Part shown: piece by piece, positions 41,171 to 49,667 of the stretch | How the letters are laid out: each line of letters begins with the position of its first letter | Position numbering within the stretch: position 1 is the stretch's first letter | NCBI RefSeq assembly: GCF_000312385.1 | Contig: NZ_HE997627.1 | Span: 870,066-934,065, forward strand | Origin: Tsukamurella sp. 1534 | Lineage (GTDB): Bacteria > Actinomycetota > Actinomycetes > Mycobacteriales > Mycobacteriaceae | Reading direction: 5' to 3' | Length of the DNA stretch: 64,000 nt | Translations under genes and position numbers: made by a program | The notes under the pieces: generated by a model | What the model was told of the DNA's origin: nothing | The model's input: only the letters and a program-made list of their open reading frames with translations | The model's database searches: none

Positions 41171-42690
41171 CCGTCACCACCACCACACATCAGGCCCACG
41201 AGCACGCCCCGGCGCAGTTCCGGCCGGTGCCCGACGAGATCCTCGTCGGAGGCCGCTGGATCACCGGCGACGGCGGCACGTCCGAGGTGCTCGATCCCGC
41301 GACCGGCGCAGTGCTGCAGACCGTTTCACACGCCACCGTCGACGACGTCGACGCGGCCGTCGCGGCCGGGCACCGCGCGGCGGCGGCGCCGGAGTGGCGA
41401 GACCTGCTCCCCCACCAGCGCGCCCGGTACCTGGTCCGGATCGCGGACGCGATCGAGGAGAACGCTCCCCGGCTCGCCGCCCTGCAGACCGCGAACACCG
41501 GCAAGACCCTCGCGGAGACCTCGGCGCTGGTGGCGAGTGCGGCCGGCACCTTCCGGTACTTCGCCGCCGCGCTGGAGACGTCCGACGCGGATCTCACGGC
41601 GCCGCGCGGCGAGTACCTCACGATGAGCCTCTGGGAGCCGATCGGCGTCGTCGGTGCCATCACGCCGTGGAACTCACCGATCGCCAGCGACGCCCAGAAG
41701 ATCGCGCCGGCGCTGGCCGCCGGGAACGCCGTCGTGCTCAAGCCCGCGGCCTGGACCCCGCTGGTCTCGCTGGCGCTCGCGCGGATCATTCAGGAGAGCG
41801 GACTCCCCGACGGCCTGCTGTCCGTCCTCCCGGGGCGGGGCTCCGTGGTCGGCGACGCGATCGTCCGGCATCCCGGCGTGGGCAAGGTGACGTTCACCGG
41901 AGGCACCGGCACCGGGCGTGCTCTCGCGCACGAGGCTGCCGAGAAGCTCATGCCGGTGTCGCTGGAGCTCGGCGGTAAGTCTCCCACCATCGTCCTCGAC
42001 GATGCGGACCTGGACGTCGCGGTCAACGGCGTGCTGTACGGGATCTTCTCGTCGAGCGGCCAGAGCTGTATCGCGGGGTCCCGGCTCTTCGTCGCGGACC
42101 GCCTGTACGAGGAGTTCGTCGACCGGTTGGTGCGCCGCGCCCGGGCGCTGCGGGTCGGCCCCGGTACCGATCCTCGCACGCAGGTCGGGCCGCTCGTACA
42201 CCCGCGCCACCGAGGCGACGTGGCGCGATACGTCGACCTGGCCCGGTCCGAGGGCGGCCGGATCCTGTGCGGCGGAGCCGTTCCGGACGACCCCGAGCTC
42301 GCCGCCGGCGCCTACTACCTGCCCACCGTGATCGACGGACTGCCCAATTCGGCCCGGGTGTGCCAGGAGGAGATCTTCGGGCCCGTGCTGATCGCGCTGC
42401 CGTTCACCGACGAGGAGGACCTCATCGCGCAGGCGAACGACACCGTGTTCGGCCTGGCCGCCGGCGTGTGGACGGCGGACTACCGCCGCGCGTGGCGGCT
42501 CGCCCGCCGTCTGCAGGCGGGCACCGTCTGGGTGAACACCTACAAGCAGTTCAGCATCTCGACGCCGTTCGGCGGGGTCAAGGAGAGCGGGCTCGGCGTG
42601 GAGAAGGGGCGCGCCGGTATCGCCGCCTACTCCCGGCAGAAGTCCGTGTACCTGGGGCTCGGGACCGAGCCCAACCCCTGGGCCGACTAG
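41167..42690 (+). CDS. Aldehyde dehydrogenase
   Basis: A 507-residue NAD-dependent aldehyde dehydrogenase with the classical motifs: PWNSPIASDAQKIAPALAAGN, FTGGTGTGRAL, the glutamate in LELGGKSPTIVLDDADL, and the catalytic cysteine in SSGQSCIAGSRLF near residue 300. It closes with FGGVKESGLGVEKG. Coupled to the upstream transporter. In this cluster it could oxidise the aldehyde produced by the ThDP-dependent decarboxylase or one formed after ring cleavage. Confidence 0.92.
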   Translation: MTVTTTTHQAHEHAPAQFRPVPDEILVGGRWITGDGGTSEVLDPATGAVLQTVSHATVDDVDAAVAAGHRAAAAPEWRDLLPHQRARYLVRIADAIEENAPRLAALQTANTGKTLAETSALVASAAGTFRYFAAALETSDADLTAPRGEYLTMSLWEPIGVVGAITPWNSPIASDAQKIAPALAAGNAVVLKPAAWTPLVSLALARIIQESGLPDGLLSVLPGRGSVVGDAIVRHPGVGKVTFTGGTGTGRALAHEAAEKLMPVSLELGGKSPTIVLDDADLDVAVNGVLYGIFSSSGQSCIAGSRLFVADRLYEEFVDRLVRRARALRVGPGTDPRTQVGPLVHPRHRGDVARYVDLARSEGGRILCGGAVPDDPELAAGAYYLPTVIDGLPNSARVCQEEIFGPVLIALPFTDEEDLIAQANDTVFGLAAGVWTADYRRAWRLARRLQAGTVWVNTYKQFSISTPFGGVKESGLGVEKGRAGIAAYSRQKSVYLGLGTEPNPWAD

Positions 42691-42737
42691 CCGCCGCCCG
42701 TCACGCATCGAAAGGGCCTCCCATGCCCAGAAATCAC

Positions 42738-42749
42738 CTTAGCGCTAAG
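42738..42749. promoter_or_regulatory. Palindromic operator CTTAGC-GCTAAG
   Basis: A perfect 12-base palindrome 20 bases before the extradiol dioxygenase gene. Related sequence occurs in the leader at 39751-39760 and, imperfectly, upstream of the RidA gene near 51770, so the cluster's MarR protein may bind all three. Confidence 0.5.
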
Positions 42750-42769
42750 CAATCATGAGAGGGATCGCC

Positions 42770-43726
42770 ATGAGCCAACCGATCGCACACCTCCGCAGCC
42801 TGCGGTCCGTGGAACTGCGCGTGCCCACCGTCGGCGATTCGACCGACTTCTACGAGAACGTCTGGGGCCTGCGGGTCGTCGAGCGCGAAGACGGCGCGTC
42901 GTGGCTCCGCGGCACGGGCCAACAGCACCATGTTCTCCAGCTGTCCGACGCGGATCGGAACGGGCTGGGCCGCATCGCCTTCGCCGTGGCCACCCCGCGG
43001 GAGGTCGACGAGGCCGCCCGACGGCTCGAGCAGCGGAGCATGCCCGTCCTGTTCGGCCCCGGACCGCTCGACCAGGTGGGCGGCGGGTACGGACTCCGCT
43101 TCGTGGACCCCGAGGGGCGACTGATCGAGCTGTCCGCGGACACGCTGGCCGTCACCAAGCGGGGCGCCGACGACGCCGTGCCCGTCGGGGTCACGCACGT
43201 CGTGCTCAACACCGTGGACATCGATGCCGCCGTCGCGTTCTACACCGACGTCCTCGGCATGCGGGTCTCCGACTGGTCCGAGCACCAGATGGCGTTCCTG
43301 CGCTGCAACTCCGACCATCACAGCATCGCGTTCAATCAGGCCCAGTGGACGTCCGTCAACCACGTCGCCTATCAGATGCCCACCGTCGACCACTTCATGC
43401 GCGGCATCGGCCGGCTCCGGCACCACGGCATCACGCCGCTGTGGGGCCCGGGCCGCCACGGGCCGGGCGACAACACCTTCTCGTACTTCGCCGACCCCGC
43501 GGGCCTGGTGTGCGAGTACACGTCCGGGATCGCGCAGGTCGACGAGGACGCGTGGCTCTGCCGGGTGTGGCGGCGCGTACCGGAGCTGTCCGACACGTGG
43601 GGCACCGCGGGGCCGCCGTCGAAGGACGTGCGCACCCACATGGCCGGCATCCCCGACCCCGGACCGTGCGCCGGGCGCGTCGACGCCGCCGGTTCCGCGA
43701 TCCCCGCACCGGAGCCCGCGCGATGA
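42770..43726 (+). CDS. Type I extradiol ring-cleavage dioxygenase (VOC family)
   Basis: A 318-residue two-module VOC protein. The second module holds the Fe(II) ligands of extradiol dioxygenases: His in THVVLNTVD near residue 144, His in VNHVAYQM, and Glu in LVCEYTSG. Such enzymes open a catechol ring next to one hydroxyl. The ATG at 42770 has a GAGAGGGA site and is preferred over ATG 42755. It overlaps the hydrolase gene (ATGA), the standard dioxygenase-hydrolase order of meta-cleavage pathways. A 40-residue Pro/Gly-rich tail is unusual. Confidence 0.88.
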   Translation: MSQPIAHLRSLRSVELRVPTVGDSTDFYENVWGLRVVEREDGASWLRGTGQQHHVLQLSDADRNGLGRIAFAVATPREVDEAARRLEQRSMPVLFGPGPLDQVGGGYGLRFVDPEGRLIELSADTLAVTKRGADDAVPVGVTHVVLNTVDIDAAVAFYTDVLGMRVSDWSEHQMAFLRCNSDHHSIAFNQAQWTSVNHVAYQMPTVDHFMRGIGRLRHHGITPLWGPGRHGPGDNTFSYFADPAGLVCEYTSGIAQVDEDAWLCRVWRRVPELSDTWGTAGPPSKDVRTHMAGIPDPGPCAGRVDAAGSAIPAPEPAR

Positions 43727-44502
43727 CCGTCCACGTCGACGCGGCGGGGACCGGGCCCGCGCTGCTGATGCTGCACGGCATCGGCGGCTCCGCCGACAGC
43801 TTCGCCGAGCAGTTCCGCGGTATCCACGGGCTCCGCCTGATCGCCTGGGACGCACCGGGCTACGCGCGCAGCGCGGATCCCGGCGACGCTCCCGGCGCGG
43901 ACGGCTACGTCGACGCCGCGGCGCAGGTCCTCACCGAACACGCCGGCGAGGGCGGCGCGCACGTCCTCGGGATGTCCTGGGGCGGGACCATCGCCATCGG
44001 TCTCGCACTCAAGTACCCGCACCTGGTTCGCAGCCTGATGCTCGGTGACTCGCTCGTCGGATCCGGCGTCACCGCGGAGAAGGCGGACGCGATGCGCGCC
44101 CGCGGCGCCGAACTCGACGAGCTCGGCGCGCAGCGATTCGCGGAGCGCCGCGCCCGGCGGCTCCTGGCTCCCGGCGCCTCCGAGGACGCCGTGGCCACCG
44201 CGGCGGCGCGGATGGCGGAGTCCGTCCGCCTCCCCGGATACCGGTGGGCGGCGGAGGCTCTCGCTGCGACGGACCACACCGCGGACCTCCCCCGGATCAC
44301 CGCACCGACCCTCGTGCTGTGCGGCGACGAGGACCGCGTGACGGGGAGGGACGCGAGCCAGATCCTGGCGGGCGGGATCCCCGACGCGGTGTTCGTCACC
44401 GTGCGGGGCGCCGGGCACCTCGCCAATCAGGAACAGCCCGAGGCCTTCAACGCCTGGATCGAATCCTTCGTCCAGATCACCGAGCGCCTCATGACCCGCT
44501 GA
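43723..44502 (+). CDS. Alpha/beta hydrolase, probable meta-cleavage product hydrolase
   Basis: A 259-residue alpha/beta-hydrolase. LMLHGIGGSADSF provides the oxyanion loop, GMSWGG holds the nucleophile S85, CGDEDRV the acid, and GAGHLANQEQP the histidine. Translational coupling to the extradiol dioxygenase gene suggests it splits the C-C bond of the ring-opened product, as MhpC and BphD do. It is slightly shorter than typical C-C hydrolases. Confidence 0.87.
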   Translation: MTVHVDAAGTGPALLMLHGIGGSADSFAEQFRGIHGLRLIAWDAPGYARSADPGDAPGADGYVDAAAQVLTEHAGEGGAHVLGMSWGGTIAIGLALKYPHLVRSLMLGDSLVGSGVTAEKADAMRARGAELDELGAQRFAERRARRLLAPGASEDAVATAAARMAESVRLPGYRWAAEALAATDHTADLPRITAPTLVLCGDEDRVTGRDASQILAGGIPDAVFVTVRGAGHLANQEQPEAFNAWIESFVQITERLMTR

Positions 44503-44557
44503 CACCGTGTCGGCACCGACGAACCCACAGAGAACACCACACCGAGGAGGAAACACC

Positions 44558-45079
44558 ATGACCACCGCGAGCGCACCGATCGACTACCTGGAGCAGGATC
44601 TCACCGAGTACACCGACTCCCTGATCCTCACCAAGGACAGCCGCCACGAGGACTGGGACACCCTGGGCTTCCAGGCCAAGGCCGGGGACCAGTTCCGCCG
44701 CGCGCAGATCCGCTACGTCGGGTCCGGCGCCACCGGCGACCACGCGGCCGATTCGCGGACCATCCCGTCGCGCGGCTTCACCTTCTCCAACATGTTGCTC
44801 CCGCCCGGAGGCGAGGGCCCCGAGCACACTCACCACGACGTGGAGGAGGCCTTCTTCGTGCTCGAGGGGCAGGTCGAGGTGGGCGTGCATCGAGACGGCG
44901 AGGTCGTCACGCGCGTACTCGGCTACCGCGACATGATCGTGGTGCCTGCCGGGGTACCCCGCAGCCTGAAGAACACCGGCGACACCGACGCCCTGTTCTG
45001 CGTCATCATCGGCACGCAGAAGCCGCAGCTGCCGACGTACCCCGAGACCTCCGCCATGCACGGCGTCACCCGGGACTAG
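44558..45079 (+). CDS. Cupin domain protein
   Basis: A 173-residue cupin with the metal motif PEHTHHDVEEAFFVLEGQVEVG and the second motif MIVVPAGVPRSLKNTG. An AGGAGGAAA site precedes the ATG at 44558; the frame before it is not needed. Sequence alone does not separate a dioxygenase from an isomerase or sensor. It lies between the C-C hydrolase and two SDRs and may handle an oxygenated ring intermediate. Confidence 0.85.
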   Translation: MTTASAPIDYLEQDLTEYTDSLILTKDSRHEDWDTLGFQAKAGDQFRRAQIRYVGSGATGDHAADSRTIPSRGFTFSNMLLPPGGEGPEHTHHDVEEAFFVLEGQVEVGVHRDGEVVTRVLGYRDMIVVPAGVPRSLKNTGDTDALFCVIIGTQKPQLPTYPETSAMHGVTRD

Positions 45080-45081
45080 AC

Positions 45082-45867
45082 ATGACCGCACCCGATCCCG
45101 CACGGCCGCTGGCCGGCCGCCGCGTCCTCGTGACCGGCGCCGGCCGCGGCCTGGGCCGCGCCATCGCCGGACGCCTGGCACGCGCAGGGGCGGCGCTCTG
45201 GCTCGCCGACGTCCGCACGGACTGGGGCGAGGCCGCCGTCGCCGAACTCCGCGCGGACGGGGCCGAGGCGCGCTTCGTCCCGGTCGATCTGCGCAGCGAG
45301 GATTCGGTGGCGACGATGGCCGAGACGGTCGCCCGCGAGGCCGCGGAATCCGGTGGGCCGCTGTACGGACTGGTCAACAACGCGGCCCTCGCCGACGGGG
45401 TCGGCGGCAAGGCGGTGCACGAGCTCGAGGTCTCCGAGTGGGACCGCGTTCTCGACGTGAACCTCCGCGGCAGCTTCCTGGTGAGCCGGGCCGTGATCCC
45501 GCAGCTGCTCGCCGGCGGCGCGGGCCGGATCGTCAACATCGGCTCGGACGCGGCGCTCTACGGCTCCGGCCGCCTGTGCCACTACATCGCCTCCAAGGGA
45601 GGGCTCTCCGCCCTCACCCGCGCGATGGCGCGGGACCTCGGGCCGCACGCGATCACCGTCAACACCGTGGCACCGGGGCTGACCGAATCCGAGTCCGCCG
45701 AACTCGTCCCCGAGCACCGGCATCGCCTCTACCGCGACAACCGGGCCCTCACCCGCGATCAGCGGCCCGAAGACCTGGTGGGAGCGGTTTCGTTCCTGCT
45801 CGGCGACGAGGCCGGATACATCACCGGGCAACAGCTCGTGGTCGACGGCGGATTCGTCTTCCACTGA
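45082..45867 (+). CDS. Short-chain dehydrogenase/reductase
   Basis: A 261-residue classical SDR (TGAGRGLGRAIA, LVNNAAL, IGSDAALYGSG, YIASKGGLSAL). It starts two bases after the cupin stop. In Rieske-dioxygenase pathways an SDR normally turns the cis-dihydrodiol into a catechol with NAD, and this is the natural place for that step. A second SDR follows. Confidence 0.88.
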   Translation: MTAPDPARPLAGRRVLVTGAGRGLGRAIAGRLARAGAALWLADVRTDWGEAAVAELRADGAEARFVPVDLRSEDSVATMAETVAREAAESGGPLYGLVNNAALADGVGGKAVHELEVSEWDRVLDVNLRGSFLVSRAVIPQLLAGGAGRIVNIGSDAALYGSGRLCHYIASKGGLSALTRAMARDLGPHAITVNTVAPGLTESESAELVPEHRHRLYRDNRALTRDQRPEDLVGAVSFLLGDEAGYITGQQLVVDGGFVFH

Positions 45868-45901
45868 ACATCAACCGTCACAACGAAAACGAGGAACCGA
45901 C

Positions 45902-46684
45902 GTGGACCTGACCCTCAGCGGCCGCACCTACCTGGTGACCGGCGGAAGCTCGGGCATCGGCCTGGCGACCGTGCGCGTGCTCCTGGCGGAGGGCGCCAAC
46001 GTGGCCACCTGCGCCCGCGATGCCGATCGCCTCGCCGCGGTCCACGACGGCGGGGCGGGCACGGACCGGCTTCTCACCGGCGCCGCGGACGTGCGGGACC
46101 GGGCATCGGTCGACCGGCTGGTCGCCGCGGCCGCCGACAGGTTCGGCGGCCTCGACGGCCTCGTCAACAACGCCGGCGGATCCCGGATGAAGCCGCGCGA
46201 GCAGGTCACCCTCGACGACTGGCGGGACGAACTCGACCTCAAGTTCGCGGGCGTACTCAACACCGTCGAGGCCGCCCTGCCGCTCCTGCGGCGGTCGACG
46301 GCGCCGTCCGTGGTGAACATCAACGCCGTCCTCGCCCGGCAGCCCGAACCGCGCCTGGTGACCACCAGCGCGGCACGGGCCGGCCTGCTCAACCTCTCCA
46401 AGTCGATGTCCTTGGAACTCGCCGCCGAAGGCATCCGGGTCAACTCGGTGGCGCTCGGCCTCGTGGACACCGGGCAGTGGCGCCGCCGCTACGAGGCGGA
46501 GGTGACCTCGCACTCGTTCGCCGAGTGGGAGGCCGAGATCGCCGCCGACCGCGGCATCGGACTCGGCCGGTTCGGCCGCGCCGATGAGGTGGCCCCGATC
46601 ATCGCGATGCTGTTGTCCCCTCTGTCCTCGTACGTCACCGGCACCACCGTCGAGGTCGACGGCGGCGTCGCCCGCTACGTATGA
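45902..46684 (+). CDS. Short-chain dehydrogenase/reductase
   Basis: A 260-residue SDR with TGGSSGIGLATV, NNAGGS and GTTVEVDGGVARYV. The catalytic region is unusual: the Ser is replaced by Asn (ININAVLARQPEP) and the YxxxK motif by TTSAARAGL, so no Tyr/Lys pair is visible at the expected place. It starts with a GTG after a GAGGAA site. It resembles SDRs in which the active site is degenerate or reorganised; it may have a non-classical reaction. Confidence 0.83.
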   Translation: MDLTLSGRTYLVTGGSSGIGLATVRVLLAEGANVATCARDADRLAAVHDGGAGTDRLLTGAADVRDRASVDRLVAAAADRFGGLDGLVNNAGGSRMKPREQVTLDDWRDELDLKFAGVLNTVEAALPLLRRSTAPSVVNINAVLARQPEPRLVTTSAARAGLLNLSKSMSLELAAEGIRVNSVALGLVDTGQWRRRYEAEVTSHSFAEWEAEIAADRGIGLGRFGRADEVAPIIAMLLSPLSSYVTGTTVEVDGGVARYV

Positions 46685-46728
46685 CCCACCGCTCCCCCAC
46701 CAGCCCTCAGTAACAGGAGATATCAACG

Positions 46729-48366
46729 ATGAACCCGAACGGCGGCGACCTTCTCGTCCAGGTGCTGCGCGAGGCCGGTGTCGACACCGTCTTCGGCATC
46801 GTCAGCGTCCACAACCAGCCCCTGGTGGAGGCGGTGAGCCGGGACCTGCGCTTCGTTCCGGTGCGGCACGAGGCCTCCGCCGTGAACGCCGCCGACGGCT
46901 ACGCGCGCGCCACCGGCGGCCTCGGATGCGCCCTCACCAGCACCGGTACGGGCGCGGGCAACGCGGCAGGGGCGCTCATCGAATCCCTCAGTGCGGGAAC
47001 GTCCGTGCTGCACGTGACCGGGAACATCGACAGCGCACACCTCGGCTCGGGCCGGGGCTTCATCCATGAGACCAAGGACCAGCTGGGCATGCTGACCGCC
47101 GTCTCGCACCACGCGGAGACCATCCTCGACCCCGCGAACGCCGCGAAGCAGTTGCGTGACGGCATCTCCCGGGCACTGGCCGCCCCGGGCGGCCCCGTCA
47201 GCATCGAGTGGCCGATCGACCTGCAGTACGCGGCCCAGTCGCCCGAGCCGGAGGCGCCGCCCGCCCGGGCCGCCGCACCGGAGCCGGCGGCGCCCGAACT
47301 CCGTGCGGCGGCCGCGCTCCTGCGGGCAGCACGCCGCCCGGTGATCTGGGCCGGCGGCGGCGCGGCGCGCGCCGGAGCAGAGCTCACGGAGATGGTGCAG
47401 CGGTGGGGAATCCCGCTGCTCACCAGCAACTCGGGCCGCGGGGCGGTCGACGAGGACAACGAGCTCTGCATCGGCAACTACGCCAACTCGCCCCTGGGCC
47501 GCGCGCTGCTCGCCGAATCGGATCTGCTGATCAGTCTCGGAACGCACTTCCGCTCCAACGAGACCGGCGACTACACCATGCCCGTGCCCGCCGAGCACAT
47601 CCAGGTGGACGTCGATCCGCGCGCCGTCGGCAGGGTCTACCCGGCCACGGCGGGCGTCGTCGCCGACACCTCCGCAGCCCTCCGGGCGCTTCTCGACGAG
47701 CCCGGCGCCGCGCCCACCGTCGATCCGGAATGGACGGCGCGCGGCCGCGATACCCGCCTCGAGGCGCGCACCCGACAGCGCGCCGGCCTGGGGCCGCACG
47801 CCGAGCTGCCGGACGCGATCGCCGAGGTGTTCCCGGCGGACGCCGTGATCGCCCGCGACGTGACCATCGCGTCGAGCTCGTGGGGCAACCGGCTCCTCCC
47901 CATCCACGACCCGCGGACCAACGTCTTCCCCCGCGGCGGCGGCATCGGCCAGGGCCTCGGCATGGCCCTGGGTGCCGCCGTGGCCGACGAGACCCGGCCC
48001 ACCCTGGGCATCGTCGGCGACGGCGGGCTCGCCGTGCACTTCGGCGAGCTGATGACGCTCGCCCAGGAGCAGCCCTGGCTGGTGCTGCTGGTGTTCAACG
48101 ACCGCGGCTACGGGGTGCTGCGGAACATGCAGGAGAGCCTCGGCCAGCGCCCCTACGGCGTCGACCTCGCCACTCCCGACTTCGCGGGCCTGACCGCGGC
48201 CCTGGGCATCGAGTACCTCCGCATCGGCGGTGCCGCGGAGGCGCGGGACGTGCTGCGCGACGCGGCGTCCCGCCGCCGTCCCGTCCTCGTCGAGGTCGAC
48301 CTGGCGAGCTACGGGGAGATGCCCGCGCCGTTCACCCCGCCGGTCTCGGTACCGGGCAAGGCCTGA
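46729..48366 (+). CDS. Thiamine diphosphate-dependent enzyme, acetolactate synthase/benzoylformate decarboxylase type
   Basis: A 545-residue ThDP enzyme. The N-terminal pyrimidine domain has the cofactor-activating glutamate in VRHEASAVNAADGYARATG near residue 49; the C-terminal domain has the ThDP motif starting GDGGLAVHF and ending LLVFND. It lacks a partner small subunit gene, so a catabolic decarboxylase or lyase role is more likely than branched-chain amino acid synthesis. It could decarboxylate a 2-oxo acid to an aldehyde, which the cluster's aldehyde dehydrogenase could then oxidise. Confidence 0.87.
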   Translation: MNPNGGDLLVQVLREAGVDTVFGIVSVHNQPLVEAVSRDLRFVPVRHEASAVNAADGYARATGGLGCALTSTGTGAGNAAGALIESLSAGTSVLHVTGNIDSAHLGSGRGFIHETKDQLGMLTAVSHHAETILDPANAAKQLRDGISRALAAPGGPVSIEWPIDLQYAAQSPEPEAPPARAAAPEPAAPELRAAAALLRAARRPVIWAGGGAARAGAELTEMVQRWGIPLLTSNSGRGAVDEDNELCIGNYANSPLGRALLAESDLLISLGTHFRSNETGDYTMPVPAEHIQVDVDPRAVGRVYPATAGVVADTSAALRALLDEPGAAPTVDPEWTARGRDTRLEARTRQRAGLGPHAELPDAIAEVFPADAVIARDVTIASSSWGNRLLPIHDPRTNVFPRGGGIGQGLGMALGAAVADETRPTLGIVGDGGLAVHFGELMTLAQEQPWLVLLVFNDRGYGVLRNMQESLGQRPYGVDLATPDFAGLTAALGIEYLRIGGAAEARDVLRDAASRRRPVLVEVDLASYGEMPAPFTPPVSVPGKA

Positions 48367-48435
48367 CACCGCGCCGGGCCCCACAGCCACAGCCACAGCC
48401 ACCGCCACCATCACGCATCACGAAGGCAGAAGCAC

Positions 48436-49392
48436 ATGAACGCACCGGAGACACTCGACCTGCTGGTCCGCCAGATCCGCTGGGAGTCACAGCACGTGGT
48501 CTCGCTCCTCCTGGAGCAGGCCGACGGCGCGTCGCTCCCGTCCTGGGATCCCGGCGCACACGTCGACCTTCACCTCGGGTCGGGCCTGATCCGCCAGTAC
48601 TCGCTGTGCGGCGACCCCGACGACAAGACCCGGTACCGGGTCGCCGTCCTGCGCGAGGAGGCCGGCCACGGCGGCTCGCGCTACGTCCACGAGAGCCTGC
48701 GGCCCGGACAGACCGTGCCGGTGGCCGGTCCGCGCAACAACTTCGACCTCCAGGAGTCGCCGCGTTACCTGTTCCTGGCCGGCGGTATCGGCATCACGCC
48801 GATCCTCGCGATGGTCCGCGAAGCGGAGCGCCGGGGCGCCGATTGGGAGCTGCACTACGGCGGACGCTCCCACGCGAGCATGGCCTTCCTCGGCGAACTC
48901 GCCGAGTACGGGGACCGGGTGCACCTGGTGCCGCAGGACACCTGCGGGATCCTCGACCTGGAAACGCTTCTCGGCGAGGCCCGCCCGGACACCCTGGTCT
49001 ACGCCTGTGGTCCGGAGGGGCTTCTCGCCGCGGTCGAGGAGCAGGGCGCCGGCTGGCCCGGCGGCGCGATCCAGCTGGAGCGCTTCAAGGCCGCGCCCCG
49101 CGAGGCCGGTGACGACGCCGGCGACACCGAGTTCACGGTCGTGTGCGAGCAGTCCGAGATGTCGGTCACCGTCGCCCCCGGCACGTCGATCATGGAGTCC
49201 CTCGAAGGAGTGGGCATCGACGTGCCGAACTCGTGCCGCGACGGTATCTGCGGAAGCTGCGAGACCCGCGTGCTGTGCGGCACCCCCGACCACCGCGACT
49301 CGATCCTCTCGGCGGCGGAGCAGGAGACCGGCGACACCATGATGCTGTGCGTCTCCCGCTCCCTGTCCGACGAACTGGTACTCGACATCTGA
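48436..49392 (+). CDS. Rieske oxygenase reductase (class IA, phthalate dioxygenase reductase type)
   Basis: A 318-residue electron-transfer protein with three domains in order: FMN-binding (RQYSLCGDP near residue 55), NAD-binding (LAGGIGITPILAMVREAE and VYACGPEGLL), and a C-terminal plant-type [2Fe-2S] ferredoxin (CRDGICGSCETRVL and a later Cys). This is the layout of VanB and phthalate dioxygenase reductase. It passes electrons from NADH to the Rieske oxygenase encoded two genes later, so no separate ferredoxin is needed. Three CCACAG repeats occur in the gap before it. Confidence 0.93.
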   Translation: MNAPETLDLLVRQIRWESQHVVSLLLEQADGASLPSWDPGAHVDLHLGSGLIRQYSLCGDPDDKTRYRVAVLREEAGHGGSRYVHESLRPGQTVPVAGPRNNFDLQESPRYLFLAGGIGITPILAMVREAERRGADWELHYGGRSHASMAFLGELAEYGDRVHLVPQDTCGILDLETLLGEARPDTLVYACGPEGLLAAVEEQGAGWPGGAIQLERFKAAPREAGDDAGDTEFTVVCEQSEMSVTVAPGTSIMESLEGVGIDVPNSCRDGICGSCETRVLCGTPDHRDSILSAAEQETGDTMMLCVSRSLSDELVLDI

Positions 49393-49433
49393 CGTCCGAA
49401 CCCGCAGCCCATCAGAACTGGAGAACGAGAGAG

Positions 49434-49664
49434 ATGATCCACACCGACGACAGCCAATACCTGGAACCGGACCAGGCCCGGACGGCGCCGAACACGCCGT
49501 ACGACGACAAGCTCGCGGGCGCGCTCCGGGAGATCTTCGCCTCGGGAGCGCACGCGCTCGACGCCGTGGTCTCCGGGCTCAACGGCATGGGCATCCACGC
49601 CCCGGACGGAAACCCTTGGACCGGTGAATCGTTCACCGCCGAGATGAGTGTGAAGGGAGCGTAG
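49434..49664 (+). CDS. Small helix-turn-helix protein linked to the Rieske oxygenase
   Basis: A 76-residue protein between the reductase and oxygenase genes, three bases before the latter. The central part (DDKLAGALREIFASGAHALDAVVSGLNGMGIHAPDGNPWTGESF is readable as two helices and a turn) resembles the recombinase-type HTH found in resolvases and in small proteins next to Rieske oxygenases in other actinobacteria. It has no catalytic domain. It may be an assembly or regulatory partner rather than a DNA-binding regulator. Confidence 0.75.
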   Translation: MIHTDDSQYLEPDQARTAPNTPYDDKLAGALREIFASGAHALDAVVSGLNGMGIHAPDGNPWTGESFTAEMSVKGA

Positions 49665-49667
49665 ATC

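Noticed and set aside
48381-48399. CCACAG triple repeat as a regulatory or CRISPR-like element
   Set aside because: Three short perfect repeats without spacers; a simple-sequence stretch in a 69-base gap.
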